Shown one piece after another: positions 1 to 9,087 of a stretch of 25,653 bases of DNA; position 1 is the stretch's first letter, and the number at the start of each line of letters is the position of its first letter. Origin of the DNA: an uncultured Eubacteriales bacterium. Lineage in GTDB: Bacteria; Bacillota_A; Clostridia; Christensenellales; Aristaeellaceae. The notes under the pieces are model-generated. The model did not search any database and had not been told where the DNA came from. It saw only the letters and a program-made list of their open reading frames with translations. Position numbers and translations under genes: made by a program. Where the stretch lies: contig CADBLV010000021.1 of the NCBI GenBank assembly GCA_902795555.1, positions 1 through 25,653 on the forward strand, in the 5' to 3' direction.

Positions 1-203
1 CGGCGACGCTGACCCCGGAACCCACGGCGACACCGACTCCGGAACCCACGGCGACGCCGACTGCGGAACCTACGGCGGCGCCGACCGCGGAACCCACGGC
101 AACGCCGACCCCGGAACCCACAGCGACACCGACTCCGGAACCGACGGCGACGCCAATCTTGGAACCAACGGCGGCGCCGACTCCGGAACCGGCGGATCTG
201 GAT
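1..203 (+). repeat. 24-bp tandem repeat encoding Pro-Thr-Glu-Ala linker
   Basis: About eight imperfect copies of a 24-base unit (core acggcgacaccgactccgga, followed by accc) run from the left edge to about 203. Each copy encodes TPTPEPTA or a variant such as TPTAEPTA or TPILEPTA. Differences between copies are mostly third-position or single substitutions, as expected for an expanding and decaying coding repeat. The array probably continues beyond the window. Confidence 0.85.
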
Positions 204-515
204 GAGGACCGGATGGGGGAATGGTATGCGGTATACATGAAAACCGGCCGTCTGGAAGGAACGCCGCAGAAGCTGATCGACATGGACATCACGCTGACGC
301 TGAAGCCGGATCATACGGCCGTGCTGAACTACGCGGGAGCCGGGGACAGCCGGAGATGGTCTGTGGCGGGAGACGGAACGGTTCGGTTCGGGGAGGATAC
401 CCTGATCCTGCGGGCGGACGGATTTCTGATTCTCAGAACCAGTCAGGACAGCTATATGGTGTTCCATCAGGACAAAAAAGCGACATGGAAACCCGGAACG
501 TCGATGGAACCTTGA
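1..515 (+). CDS. PT-repeat protein with C-terminal beta domain, 5' partial
   Basis: The frame is open from the left edge (first full codon at 3) to a TGA at 513-515, so only the C-terminal end is visible. Residues encoded up to about base 203 are a low-complexity Pro-Thr-Glu-Ala repeat with the 8-residue unit TPTPEPTA. Such linkers are typical of cell-surface or secreted proteins in Clostridia. The final stretch of about 105 residues is a compact domain starting near EWYAVYMKTG, with alternating hydrophobic strands (DITLTLKPDHTAVLNY, DTLILRADGFLIL). It resembles small lipocalin-like or META-like secreted domains, but I cannot name the family. An internal TTG at 159 could be called a start by software, but the repeat runs continuously through it and there is no ribosome binding site. 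Function unknown; a surface role is inferred from the linker. Confidence 0.75.
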   Translation, partial: ATLTPEPTATPTPEPTATPTAEPTAAPTAEPTATPTPEPTATPTPEPTATPILEPTAAPTPEPADLDEDRMGEWYAVYMKTGRLEGTPQKLIDMDITLTLKPDHTAVLNYAGAGDSRRWSVAGDGTVRFGEDTLILRADGFLILRTSQDSYMVFHQDKKATWKPGTSMEP

Positions 516-540
516 CACAGAGGGGCTTTCTCTGTACAAT
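512..540 (+). promoter_or_regulatory. Sigma-A promoter for the surface protein gene at 631
   Basis: A perfect -35 box TTGACA (512-517) and a TACAAT -10 box (535-540) are separated by 17 bases. The -35 box overlaps the TGA stop of the preceding gene. Transcription would start near 547, giving a leader of about 84 bases before the ATG at 631. Confidence 0.8.
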
Positions 541-600
541 AGCATTGGTTTGTTATATCCACATCCGTAGGGATCCGCCGGCGGGAAGCTGACGGAGGAT

Positions 601-622
601 GGAGGAAGGAGCGTCAAGCTCC
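601..622 (+). promoter_or_regulatory. Distant Shine-Dalgarno with intervening hairpin
   Basis: The best ribosome binding site for the ATG at 631 is GGAGG at 601-605, which is 25 bases upstream and too far in linear distance. Between them lies the hairpin GGAGC (608-612), loop GTCAA, GCTCC (618-622). If the hairpin forms, the effective spacing falls to about 10 bases, which is optimal. A second reading is that the hairpin masks a second SD-like GGAG at 608-611. There is no in-frame start codon closer to 601. Confidence 0.4.
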
Positions 623-630
623 GACAAGCG

Positions 631-2529
631 ATGCGCAGAAAATATCTGTTCCTGATCTTCCTGATCTTGACCCTGGTTCTGCTGCTGGCGGCGGGGACGG
701 CCGCGGCTGACAACATCACCGATCCTGTGAAGATCTCGATGGAGCTGAGCAAGAATAAATTCACCGAGCCAGGGCCCGTGACGGTATCGATCACGCTTGG
801 CAACGTGGGGGACGGGGATCTTCCCGGCCCGATTACGCTGTATTATCCCAGCGGCAAAAAGGTGGAAGAATTCGGGTCGCCGACCCTGGCTGTCGGATCC
901 AGCAAAAACTGGTCCGGCACATGGAACGTGACCCAGGCCGAGATTGACGCCGGAAAGCTGACCTTCTCCTGCAAGTATTCCGTGACCAACGAAGAAGGCG
1001 AGCTGGTGAACAAGGTCAAATATTTCTCCAAGAAGATTTCCGCCGTCAGCGCCGATCCGGTGATTGAGGTGCGGCGGACCGTTGTGCCTTCCATGGCCCA
1101 GAAGGGGCAGGACGTGACGGTGACCTATGAGATCAGCAACATCGGCACGGTGGACGTGACCAATGTCACGATCAAGGAGAACACCTCCATTTCCAGCAAA
1201 TCCGGATCGATTGAAAAGGTCGCTGTGGGTCAGACGGAAAAGTATGTGTTCAACGCGAAGATGGGCGGGAAAGACCTGACCAGCGCCGCTACGATCACCT
1301 ACAAGGCCAACGGCAAAACCTTTAACACCAAAGTGGAAGCCGCGACGGTGAAATACGGCGAGGTGAAGCTCAGCGCTTCGCTGGAAGCGGACAAAAAGGG
1401 CGGCGCGCCCGGGGACACCGTGAAGGTGACTCTGACGCTGAAAAACTCCGGAAATGTGGATTTCAAAAACGTGACAGTTTCGGATGTTCTTCTGGGCACG
1501 GTTTTCAGCAATGAATATGTGGCGGCCGGAAAGAGCCTGACTCTGACCAAAGACATCACCCTGACCCGGACAACGGATCTGCTGTTTACGGTGTCGGCGG
1601 AGGATGAAACCGGCGGTCGGGTGGAAACGGCAACCGGGGCGGTTCACGTGATCTGTATGGATCCCACTCAGCAGGTGGTTCTGAACATCGAGACGACCGC
1701 GGACCGGGATACGGTTTACAAGATTCCGGGAACGGTCCGGTTCACGATCACGGTGACCAACGGCAGCGCGGTCGAAGTCAAGAACGTAACCGTGAAGGCT
1801 GTCGACACGACGGTTTACACGATTGAAAGCATGGAACCCGGCGCAAGCCTTACCTTTGCCCGGGATATGGACATCAGCATGGCGGGTACGTTCCAGTTTA
1901 CGGCTTCCTGCAAGGACGTGCTGAATCAGACCCAGACCTTTACCAGCAATTCGGTGCAGGTGGGATATGCCCTGCCGACCCCGGTGCCGACAGAGGCGCC
2001 GCTGGTGACCCCGCCTGCGCCCCGGATGGAGCCCATGCCCACGGAGCAGCCCGAACCGGAATGGCTGGGGACGGCGGAAACGATCGCGGAGAAGGCAAAA
2101 TGGATTCTGGCCGGAGTCGGCGGCGTGATGCTGCTTCTGCTGCTGATCGGCGCGATTCGGCGCGGACACAGCAAGAGCCAGTCCAAACGGGCGATGGATC
2201 ATCTGGAAGGCGCGGTTTATCGGGATTACAGCACCGCGCCGCGGAGCCAGAAACGCCGCAGCGTGATTACGGACAACCTGGACAAAAAAGCGGAATCCCA
2301 GGCCAAAAAAGAAACGGAAGGAACCGCGCAGAACAGTGAACTGATGGCGGAGACGCTGAAGCGGCTGTACACGGACGAGCCCACCGTGGAGCCCACCGTG
2401 ACCGTGGATCCTGACGCAACCATCGTCGACGCGACTGTTGACGCGGGGCAGGAGACGAAACGGATGCCGGCGGTGAAGGATGAGACCGGGACAGGCAGTA
2501 CGCCCAGACGCCGAGTACGGAAAGACTAA
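631..2529 (+). CDS. Membrane-anchored surface protein with DUF11/CARDB-like beta-sandwich repeats
   Basis: A 632-residue protein. It begins with a basic stretch and a long hydrophobic core (residues 1-26, MRRKYLFLIF onward) ending in GTAAA, a probable signal peptide. Residues about 30-445 are a series of beta-sandwich modules with recurring phrases such as VTVTYEISNIGTVDVTNVTI, VKVTLTLKNSGNVDFKNVTV and VRFTITVTNGSAVEVKNVTV. These resemble DUF11/CARDB-type (COG1361) repeats found in surface proteins. A Pro-rich stalk follows (about 447-480), then a transmembrane helix at about 491-509, a basic stop-transfer RRGHSKSQSKR, and a cytoplasmic tail of about 120 residues rich in Thr, Asp and Lys. Expected topology: beta modules outside, tail inside. 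It has its own promoter upstream and a terminator directly downstream, so it is probably monocistronic. Role unknown; adhesion, envelope organisation or sensing are possible. Confidence 0.8.
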   Translation: MRRKYLFLIFLILTLVLLLAAGTAAADNITDPVKISMELSKNKFTEPGPVTVSITLGNVGDGDLPGPITLYYPSGKKVEEFGSPTLAVGSSKNWSGTWNVTQAEIDAGKLTFSCKYSVTNEEGELVNKVKYFSKKISAVSADPVIEVRRTVVPSMAQKGQDVTVTYEISNIGTVDVTNVTIKENTSISSKSGSIEKVAVGQTEKYVFNAKMGGKDLTSAATITYKANGKTFNTKVEAATVKYGEVKLSASLEADKKGGAPGDTVKVTLTLKNSGNVDFKNVTVSDVLLGTVFSNEYVAAGKSLTLTKDITLTRTTDLLFTVSAEDETGGRVETATGAVHVICMDPTQQVVLNIETTADRDTVYKIPGTVRFTITVTNGSAVEVKNVTVKAVDTTVYTIESMEPGASLTFARDMDISMAGTFQFTASCKDVLNQTQTFTSNSVQVGYALPTPVPTEAPLVTPPAPRMEPMPTEQPEPEWLGTAETIAEKAKWILAGVGGVMLLLLLIGAIRRGHSKSQSKRAMDHLEGAVYRDYSTAPRSQKRRSVITDNLDKKAESQAKKETEGTAQNSELMAETLKRLYTDEPTVEPTVTVDPDATIVDATVDAGQETKRMPAVKDETGTGSTPRRRVRKD

Positions 2530-2543
2530 AAAATGACCCATCC

Positions 2544-2573
2544 ACAGGGATCCCGAAAAGGGGTCCCTGTTTT
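2544..2573 (+). terminator. Rho-independent terminator after the surface protein gene
   Basis: Stem ACAGGGATCCC (2544-2554) and GGGGTCCCTGT (2560-2570) with a GAAAA loop forms 11 pairs, one of them a T-G wobble. A short T run (2570-2573) follows. It lies 15 bases after the TAA at 2527-2529. The rest of 2574-2660 holds nothing I can identify. Confidence 0.8.
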
Positions 2574-2660
2574 CATGCGGCTCCGGGGGCTTCTTCTGAT
2601 GCCTGAACCGGCCGGGACAGGCCTGTCGGGAACGGGCTGCGGAATGATCCGGGAAAAAAC

Positions 2661-2690
2661 TTGCGCGCGGCAGGCTTGCAATGATATAAT
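2661..2690 (+). promoter_or_regulatory. Promoter of the secA-prfB cluster
   Basis: A perfect TATAAT -10 box (2685-2690) is preceded by TGA, giving an extended TGn -10. A weak -35 box TTGCGC (2661-2666) sits 18 bases upstream. Transcription would start near 2697, leaving about 125 bases of leader before secA. I see no secM-like arrest peptide or known riboswitch in that leader. The SD for secA is GAGGAG at 2811-2816. Confidence 0.7.
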
Positions 2691-2822
2691 AGCCTGTATT
2701 GCTTTGCCCGGTAAACGGTCGCGAGCGGCGCGAAGGGGTTTCAGCCCTGAGGCGGGCGAGACGCGAAAACCGTCCTGCGGAATAAGGCAGACGGGAACGG
2801 ATTGTTCGAAGAGGAGTAGGAT

Positions 2823-5522
<2,700 letters not shown>

Positions 5523-5537
5523 ACAGGAGAAAACAAA

Positions 5538-6638
5538 ATGCTTGAACTGGAACAATATACACAGGATCTGGCCGGGATTCGCAAGTCGATCCTGGCGGCA
5601 GGGGATGCCCTGCACATCGATCACATGAAGGAACAGATCGATGAATTAACCGAGGAGATGAACCAGCCTGAATTCTGGAACGATACGGACCGCTCTACCA
5701 GGGTCAATCAGAAGCTGGGCCATCTGAAGAACAAGCTGACGCACTATGAGAAGCTGCTGGCCACCGCGGACGATATCGAAACCATGATGGACCTGGCCCG
5801 GGAGGAAAACGACGAGGATACGGTGCAGGAGGTTGGCCAGGAGCTGACGGCCCTGAAGGAACAGGCTGACGCGCTGGAACTGGAAACCCTGATGCGGGGC
5901 GACTATGACGACAACGACGCCGTGCTGAGCCTGCACGCTGGAGCGGGGGGCACGGAGGCCCAGGACTGGACGCAGATGCTCTATCGGATGTACACCCGTT
6001 ACTGCGAGCGGATGGGCTTCGAGGTGAAGCTGCTGGATCTGCTGGATGGGGACGAGGCAGGCATCAAAAGTGTGACCTTTGAGGTCAGCGGCGACCATGC
6101 CTATGGCTATCTCCGGGGCGAGAAGGGCGTGCATCGGCTGGTCAGGATTTCCCCGTTTGACGCCAATGCCCGGCGACACACCTCCTTTTCCAGCCTGGAT
6201 GTGGCTCCCATGCTGGAGGACGACGGGGACGAAATCAAGATTGACATGAAGGATGTCCGGGTTGATACCTACCATTCAAGCGGGGCCGGCGGTCAGAACG
6301 TGAACAAAACCAGCTCCGCCGTTCGAATGACCCACTATCCCACGGGCATCGTGGTCGCATGTCAGACGGAACGGGACCAGGTGCAGAACCGGGCGACGTG
6401 TCTGAAAATGCTGAAGGCGAAGCTGCTGGAACTGAAGGAACGGGAGAAGGAACAGCAGATGGCCGACATCAAGGGCGAGATGAAGAAGATCGAGTGGGGC
6501 AGTCAGATTCGCAGCTATGTTTTCCAGCCATACACCATGGTCAAGGATCACCGGACCAATTATGAGAGCGGGAACATTGACGACGTGATGAACGGCAACC
6601 TGGAAGGCTTTGTGACCGCGTATCTGAAGATGCAGTAA
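5538..6638 (+). CDS. prfB: Peptide chain release factor 2 (RF2)
   Basis: RF2 recognises UGA and UAA in the ribosomal A site and triggers peptide release. This 366-residue protein has the SPF stop-codon recognition tripeptide (residues 205-207, VRISPFDAN) and the GGQ catalytic motif (251-253, SSGAGGQNVNKT), both intact, with normal family length. The ATG at 5538 has an AGGAGA element just upstream and follows secA by 15 bases. Many prfB genes need a programmed +1 frameshift at an in-frame UGA near codon 25 for autoregulation. Here the frame is open throughout, so the frameshift is absent. A sequence at 5600-5616 resembles a relic of that site (AGGGG, then CCTGCAC in place of CTTTGAC). Its TAA overlaps the ATG of the next gene by one base (TAATG), suggesting translational coupling. 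Confidence 0.95.
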   Translation: MLELEQYTQDLAGIRKSILAAGDALHIDHMKEQIDELTEEMNQPEFWNDTDRSTRVNQKLGHLKNKLTHYEKLLATADDIETMMDLAREENDEDTVQEVGQELTALKEQADALELETLMRGDYDDNDAVLSLHAGAGGTEAQDWTQMLYRMYTRYCERMGFEVKLLDLLDGDEAGIKSVTFEVSGDHAYGYLRGEKGVHRLVRISPFDANARRHTSFSSLDVAPMLEDDGDEIKIDMKDVRVDTYHSSGAGGQNVNKTSSAVRMTHYPTGIVVACQTERDQVQNRATCLKMLKAKLLELKEREKEQQMADIKGEMKKIEWGSQIRSYVFQPYTMVKDHRTNYESGNIDDVMNGNLEGFVTAYLKMQ

Positions 6639-7342
6639 TGATCGGCGGCCGATGGAGACGGATCTCGGGTGTGCTGGCAGCGGTTTGCTGGACGCTGGCA
6701 GGGATGACGGCGGTGATTTTGATGATCGCCGGAGACGCGGGGCTGCTTACCCGGGAAATGCGGACCTTCGCACCGGCAGAGACGACCGGCCTGCCCGCGG
6801 CAGAATATGAAGGCGTGGGCCGGATGATTGCCGACTATCTGACGGACAGGCGGGAGTCGTTTCAGTACTTTTATTCCGGCGGCCCTGAGGGCACGGAGAT
6901 TCAATGCTTCCAGCCCCATGAGGAAGCGCATATGGCAGATGTGCGGGAGCTGATCCGGCTGGATCGGACGGTGATGGTGGTTGCGCTGGGGATCGGGATG
7001 ATGGCGACAGCGGCAGGACTTCTTCCGCGCGGAAAAAGAGAGCTGTTCTGGCGGGGCGTTCGAAGCGGACTTCGGGGCTTAGCGATCCTGGGAGCTGTTT
7101 TGCTGATCTGGGCGTTGGTCAACTTTGACGGCTTCTTTGTCACCTTTCACCGACTAGCCTTCCGGAACGACGGCTGGCTGCTGGATCCCCGGACGGACCT
7201 GCTGATCCGGCTGATGCCGATTGGATTTTTCATCAGTCTGGGATGGAAGGGCGCAGCGGCGGTGATGACTGTTCCGATGATGCTGACAGCAGCGGAGAGA
7301 CTGGCTTTGCGGAAGGGAAAGGAAACGACGGATGACCTATGA
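6638..7342 (+). CDS. TIGR01906/DUF1461 family integral membrane protein
   Basis: A 234-residue membrane protein. A hydrophobic helix occupies about residues 11-31, followed by an extracytoplasmic section with the family-like phrases FQPHEEAHMADVRELI and RMIADYL. Further helices lie near residues 110-127, 141-160 and 188-215. The segment FDGFFVTFHRLAFRNDGWLL, then DPRTDLLIRLMP, matches the conserved core I recall for DUF1461/TIGR01906 proteins, whose biochemical role is unknown. The ATG shares one base with the prfB stop and has only a weak SD, so translation is probably coupled. The 3' end overlaps tsaD by 11 bases. Family assignment rests on recalled motif similarity. Confidence 0.75.
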   Translation: MIGGRWRRISGVLAAVCWTLAGMTAVILMIAGDAGLLTREMRTFAPAETTGLPAAEYEGVGRMIADYLTDRRESFQYFYSGGPEGTEIQCFQPHEEAHMADVRELIRLDRTVMVVALGIGMMATAAGLLPRGKRELFWRGVRSGLRGLAILGAVLLIWALVNFDGFFVTFHRLAFRNDGWLLDPRTDLLIRLMPIGFFISLGWKGAAAVMTVPMMLTAAERLALRKGKETTDDL

Positions 7343-8405
7343 AGCGCTCGCACGGAAACAGGCCGGAGAGCTGAAGGAACAGGCACGGGTTCGCATTCTG
7401 GCGCTGGAAACCAGCTGCGACGAAACGGCAGCCGCAGTGGTTGAGAACGGTCGGAAGATTCTGAGCAATGTGGTGTTCAGCCAGATTGACCTGCACGAGC
7501 TGTACGGCGGGGTGGTGCCGGAAATCGCCAGCAGGGCGCATATGGAAGCCTGTGACCGGGTGGTGGATCAGGCGCTGCGGGAAGCCGGGGAAACGCTGCA
7601 GAGCATCGACGCGCTGGCGGTCACGAAGGGCCCGGGGCTCGTCGGCGCTCTGCTCACGGGGGTTAACTGCATGAAAGGGCTGGCTTTCGCGGCGGGGAAA
7701 CTACTGGTTGGCGTCAATCATATTGAAGGACATGTGAGCGCCAACTATCTGACCCATCCGGAACTTGAGCCGCCCTTTCTGTGCCTGGTGGTCAGCGGCG
7801 GACACAGCCACCTGGTGGAAGTGGCGGATTACGGCATCTATCGCCTGCTGGGGCAGACAGTGGACGATGCGGCGGGAGAAGCCTTTGATAAAGCGGCGCG
7901 GGTGCTGGGACTGCCTTATCCGGGCGGTCCGCGGATTGACCGGCTTGCGGAGGAGGGAGACCCGGAAGCCTTTTCCCTGCCGACCCCAAAGGTCAGCGGT
8001 CGATACGATTATTCCTTCAGCGGCCTGAAAACCGCGTTTCTGAACCTGGTTCACAGCATGGAGCAAAAAGGGGAAACGCTGCCAAAGGCAGATCTGGCGG
8101 CGGTGTTCCGGGGAGCGGTTTGCGAAGAGCTGACGGAGAAAGCCCGGCGGCTGATACGGGATCGAAGCCTGGAAGGCCGGAAGCCGAAAGCCATGGCCAT
8201 GGCCGGCGGCGTTTCCGCCAACCGGGAACTGCGAAGAAGAATGAAGGAGATGTGCGCCGGGGAAGGTGTTCCGCTGTACATGCCGGAGATCGGGCTGTGT
8301 ACGGACAACGGCGCGATGATCGGCAGCGCGGCGTATTATCGCCTCCGAAACGGCGAGATCGCCGGACTGGATCTGAACGCGATGCCGGCCCTGAGACTGA
8401 TCTGA
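7332..8405 (+). CDS. tsaD: tRNA N6-adenosine threonylcarbamoyltransferase TsaD
   Basis: TsaD, with TsaB and TsaE, transfers the threonylcarbamoyl group from TC-AMP onto A37 of ANN-decoding tRNAs (t6A). Visible signatures: ILALETSCDETAAAVV near the N-terminus, the metal-binding motif VNHIEGHVSAN with both histidines, VVSGGHSHLVEV, TVDDAAGEAFDKAARVLGL, the GGVSANRELRRRM stretch and CTDNGAMIG. At 357 residues it carries about 20 residues before the usual start of the domain (EALARKQAGELKEQ). No other start codon lies between 7332 and the conserved ILALE, and GGGAAAGGAA sits just upstream, so the longer form is preferred. It overlaps the DUF1461 gene by 11 bases. tsaB and tsaE are not in the window. 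Confidence 0.95.
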   Translation: MTYEALARKQAGELKEQARVRILALETSCDETAAAVVENGRKILSNVVFSQIDLHELYGGVVPEIASRAHMEACDRVVDQALREAGETLQSIDALAVTKGPGLVGALLTGVNCMKGLAFAAGKLLVGVNHIEGHVSANYLTHPELEPPFLCLVVSGGHSHLVEVADYGIYRLLGQTVDDAAGEAFDKAARVLGLPYPGGPRIDRLAEEGDPEAFSLPTPKVSGRYDYSFSGLKTAFLNLVHSMEQKGETLPKADLAAVFRGAVCEELTEKARRLIRDRSLEGRKPKAMAMAGGVSANRELRRRMKEMCAGEGVPLYMPEIGLCTDNGAMIGSAAYYRLRNGEIAGLDLNAMPALRLI

Positions 8406-8416
8406 TCATCCCGTTT

Positions 8417-8482
8417 CATACGATCTTCGACGCACCCTTGGTGCGATCAAAACCCAGGTCGTTTTGATTGAAGATCAGTATG
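8417..8482 (+). other. Compact three-way-junction fold in intergenic DNA
   Basis: Twelve bases after the tsaD stop, the sequence folds into a nearly fully paired three-way junction. The closing stem is CATACGATCTTC (8417-8428) with GAAGATC (8470-8476), a bulged A (8477) and GTATG (8478-8482). Inside are hairpin CGCACC/GGTGCG (8431-8436, 8440-8445, loop CTT) and hairpin ATCAAAAC/GTTTTGAT (8446-8453, 8461-8468, loop CCAGGTC). Only three junction bases are unpaired. There is no T tract, so it is not a standard terminator. It could be a structured leader or 3' element, an RNA processing site, or a palindromic interspersed repeat. The remaining gap to 8610 shows no clear promoter. Confidence 0.5.
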
Positions 8483-8610
8483 AGGGCGGCAAAAGAGGAT
8501 TTTAAGCTGTTCCGGGTTTTGTACACCGGAGAGCCCGAAACACGCGAAGGAGCGGGAAACATACGGTATCTGACCGGGAAGATCATGACGAAGGGGAAGG
8601 ACGAACTGAA

Positions 8611-9087
8611 ATGGAGAAAAAAGAGGTTTGGCGGGCGGTTAAATTCACCCTGTTCAGCATATCGGCCGGGGTGATTCAGATTGTTACCTACACGCTTTTT
8701 TACGAGGTGTTTCACTGGGCGCCGTGGCTGGCCTATCTGGTCAGCCTGATTCTGAGCGTTATCTGGAACTTTACCTTTAACCGGGCCTATACCTTCCGCA
8801 GCGACGCGGATCTGGGACGCAGCATGGCGCTGGTGACCCTGTTCTATGTTGTGTTTACGCCCCTGAGCACCTGGTGGACAGCCGCACTGACGGGAGAAAA
8901 TCCTTTTACCGGGGCCGGCGCCAGCGCGACGCCCGTGGTGAATAATTACCTTGTTCAGGCCGGGACCATGCTGATTAACTTTATCACCGAGTTTCTGTTT
9001 CAGAAATTTGTCGTGTATCGCGGCAAAGAGGATACCAATTCCCGGGGCCAGGCAGCCCGGGAAAAAGAGGAAAAACAAGGTTCATGA
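8611..9087 (+). CDS. GtrA-like small membrane protein
   Basis: A 158-residue protein with about four hydrophobic helices (residues near 10-30, 37-55, 68-90 and 109-130) and a hydrophilic charged C-terminus rich in Lys and Glu. The phrase [14 protein letters not shown] after helix two and [10 protein letters not shown] after helix four match the GtrA family (PF04138). These proteins are linked to translocation of lipid-linked sugars or to cell-wall polysaccharide and teichoic acid decoration. The ATG at 8611 has GGGGAAGGA about nine bases upstream. Its end overlaps uvrA by four bases (ATGA), so the two are co-translated, although the functions look unrelated. No glycosyltransferase partner lies nearby, so the substrate cannot be inferred. 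Confidence 0.85.
   Translation: MEKKEVWRAVKFTLFSISAGVIQIVTYTLFYEVFHWAPWLAYLVSLILSVIWNFTFNRAYTFRSDADLGRSMALVTLFYVVFTPLSTWWTAALTGENPFTGAGASATPVVNNYLVQAGTMLINFITEFLFQKFVVYRGKEDTNSRGQAAREKEEKQGS

Noticed and set aside
1..203. A CRISPR-like repeat array at the left edge
   Set aside because: The repeats are contiguous 24-mers in one open reading frame with no unique spacers; they are a coding tandem repeat.
553..2541. Long minus-strand open frames opposite the surface protein, and similar ones opposite secA (2526-5300) and uvrA (10470-12029)
   Set aside because: These are antisense shadows of GC-rich codon usage. The plus-strand frames carry clear motifs, promoters and ribosome binding sites, whereas the antisense ones are His, Arg and Gln-rich without domains.
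8417..8482. Hammerhead ribozyme or purine riboswitch
   Set aside because: The junction has only G, A and T unpaired, with no CUGANGA/GAAA core and no conserved purine-riboswitch loops, so neither class fits.
8468..8674. A 68-codon frame beginning in the three-way-junction element
   Set aside because: It has a TTG start inside a stable stem, no SD, and overlaps the well-supported GtrA-like gene in another frame.
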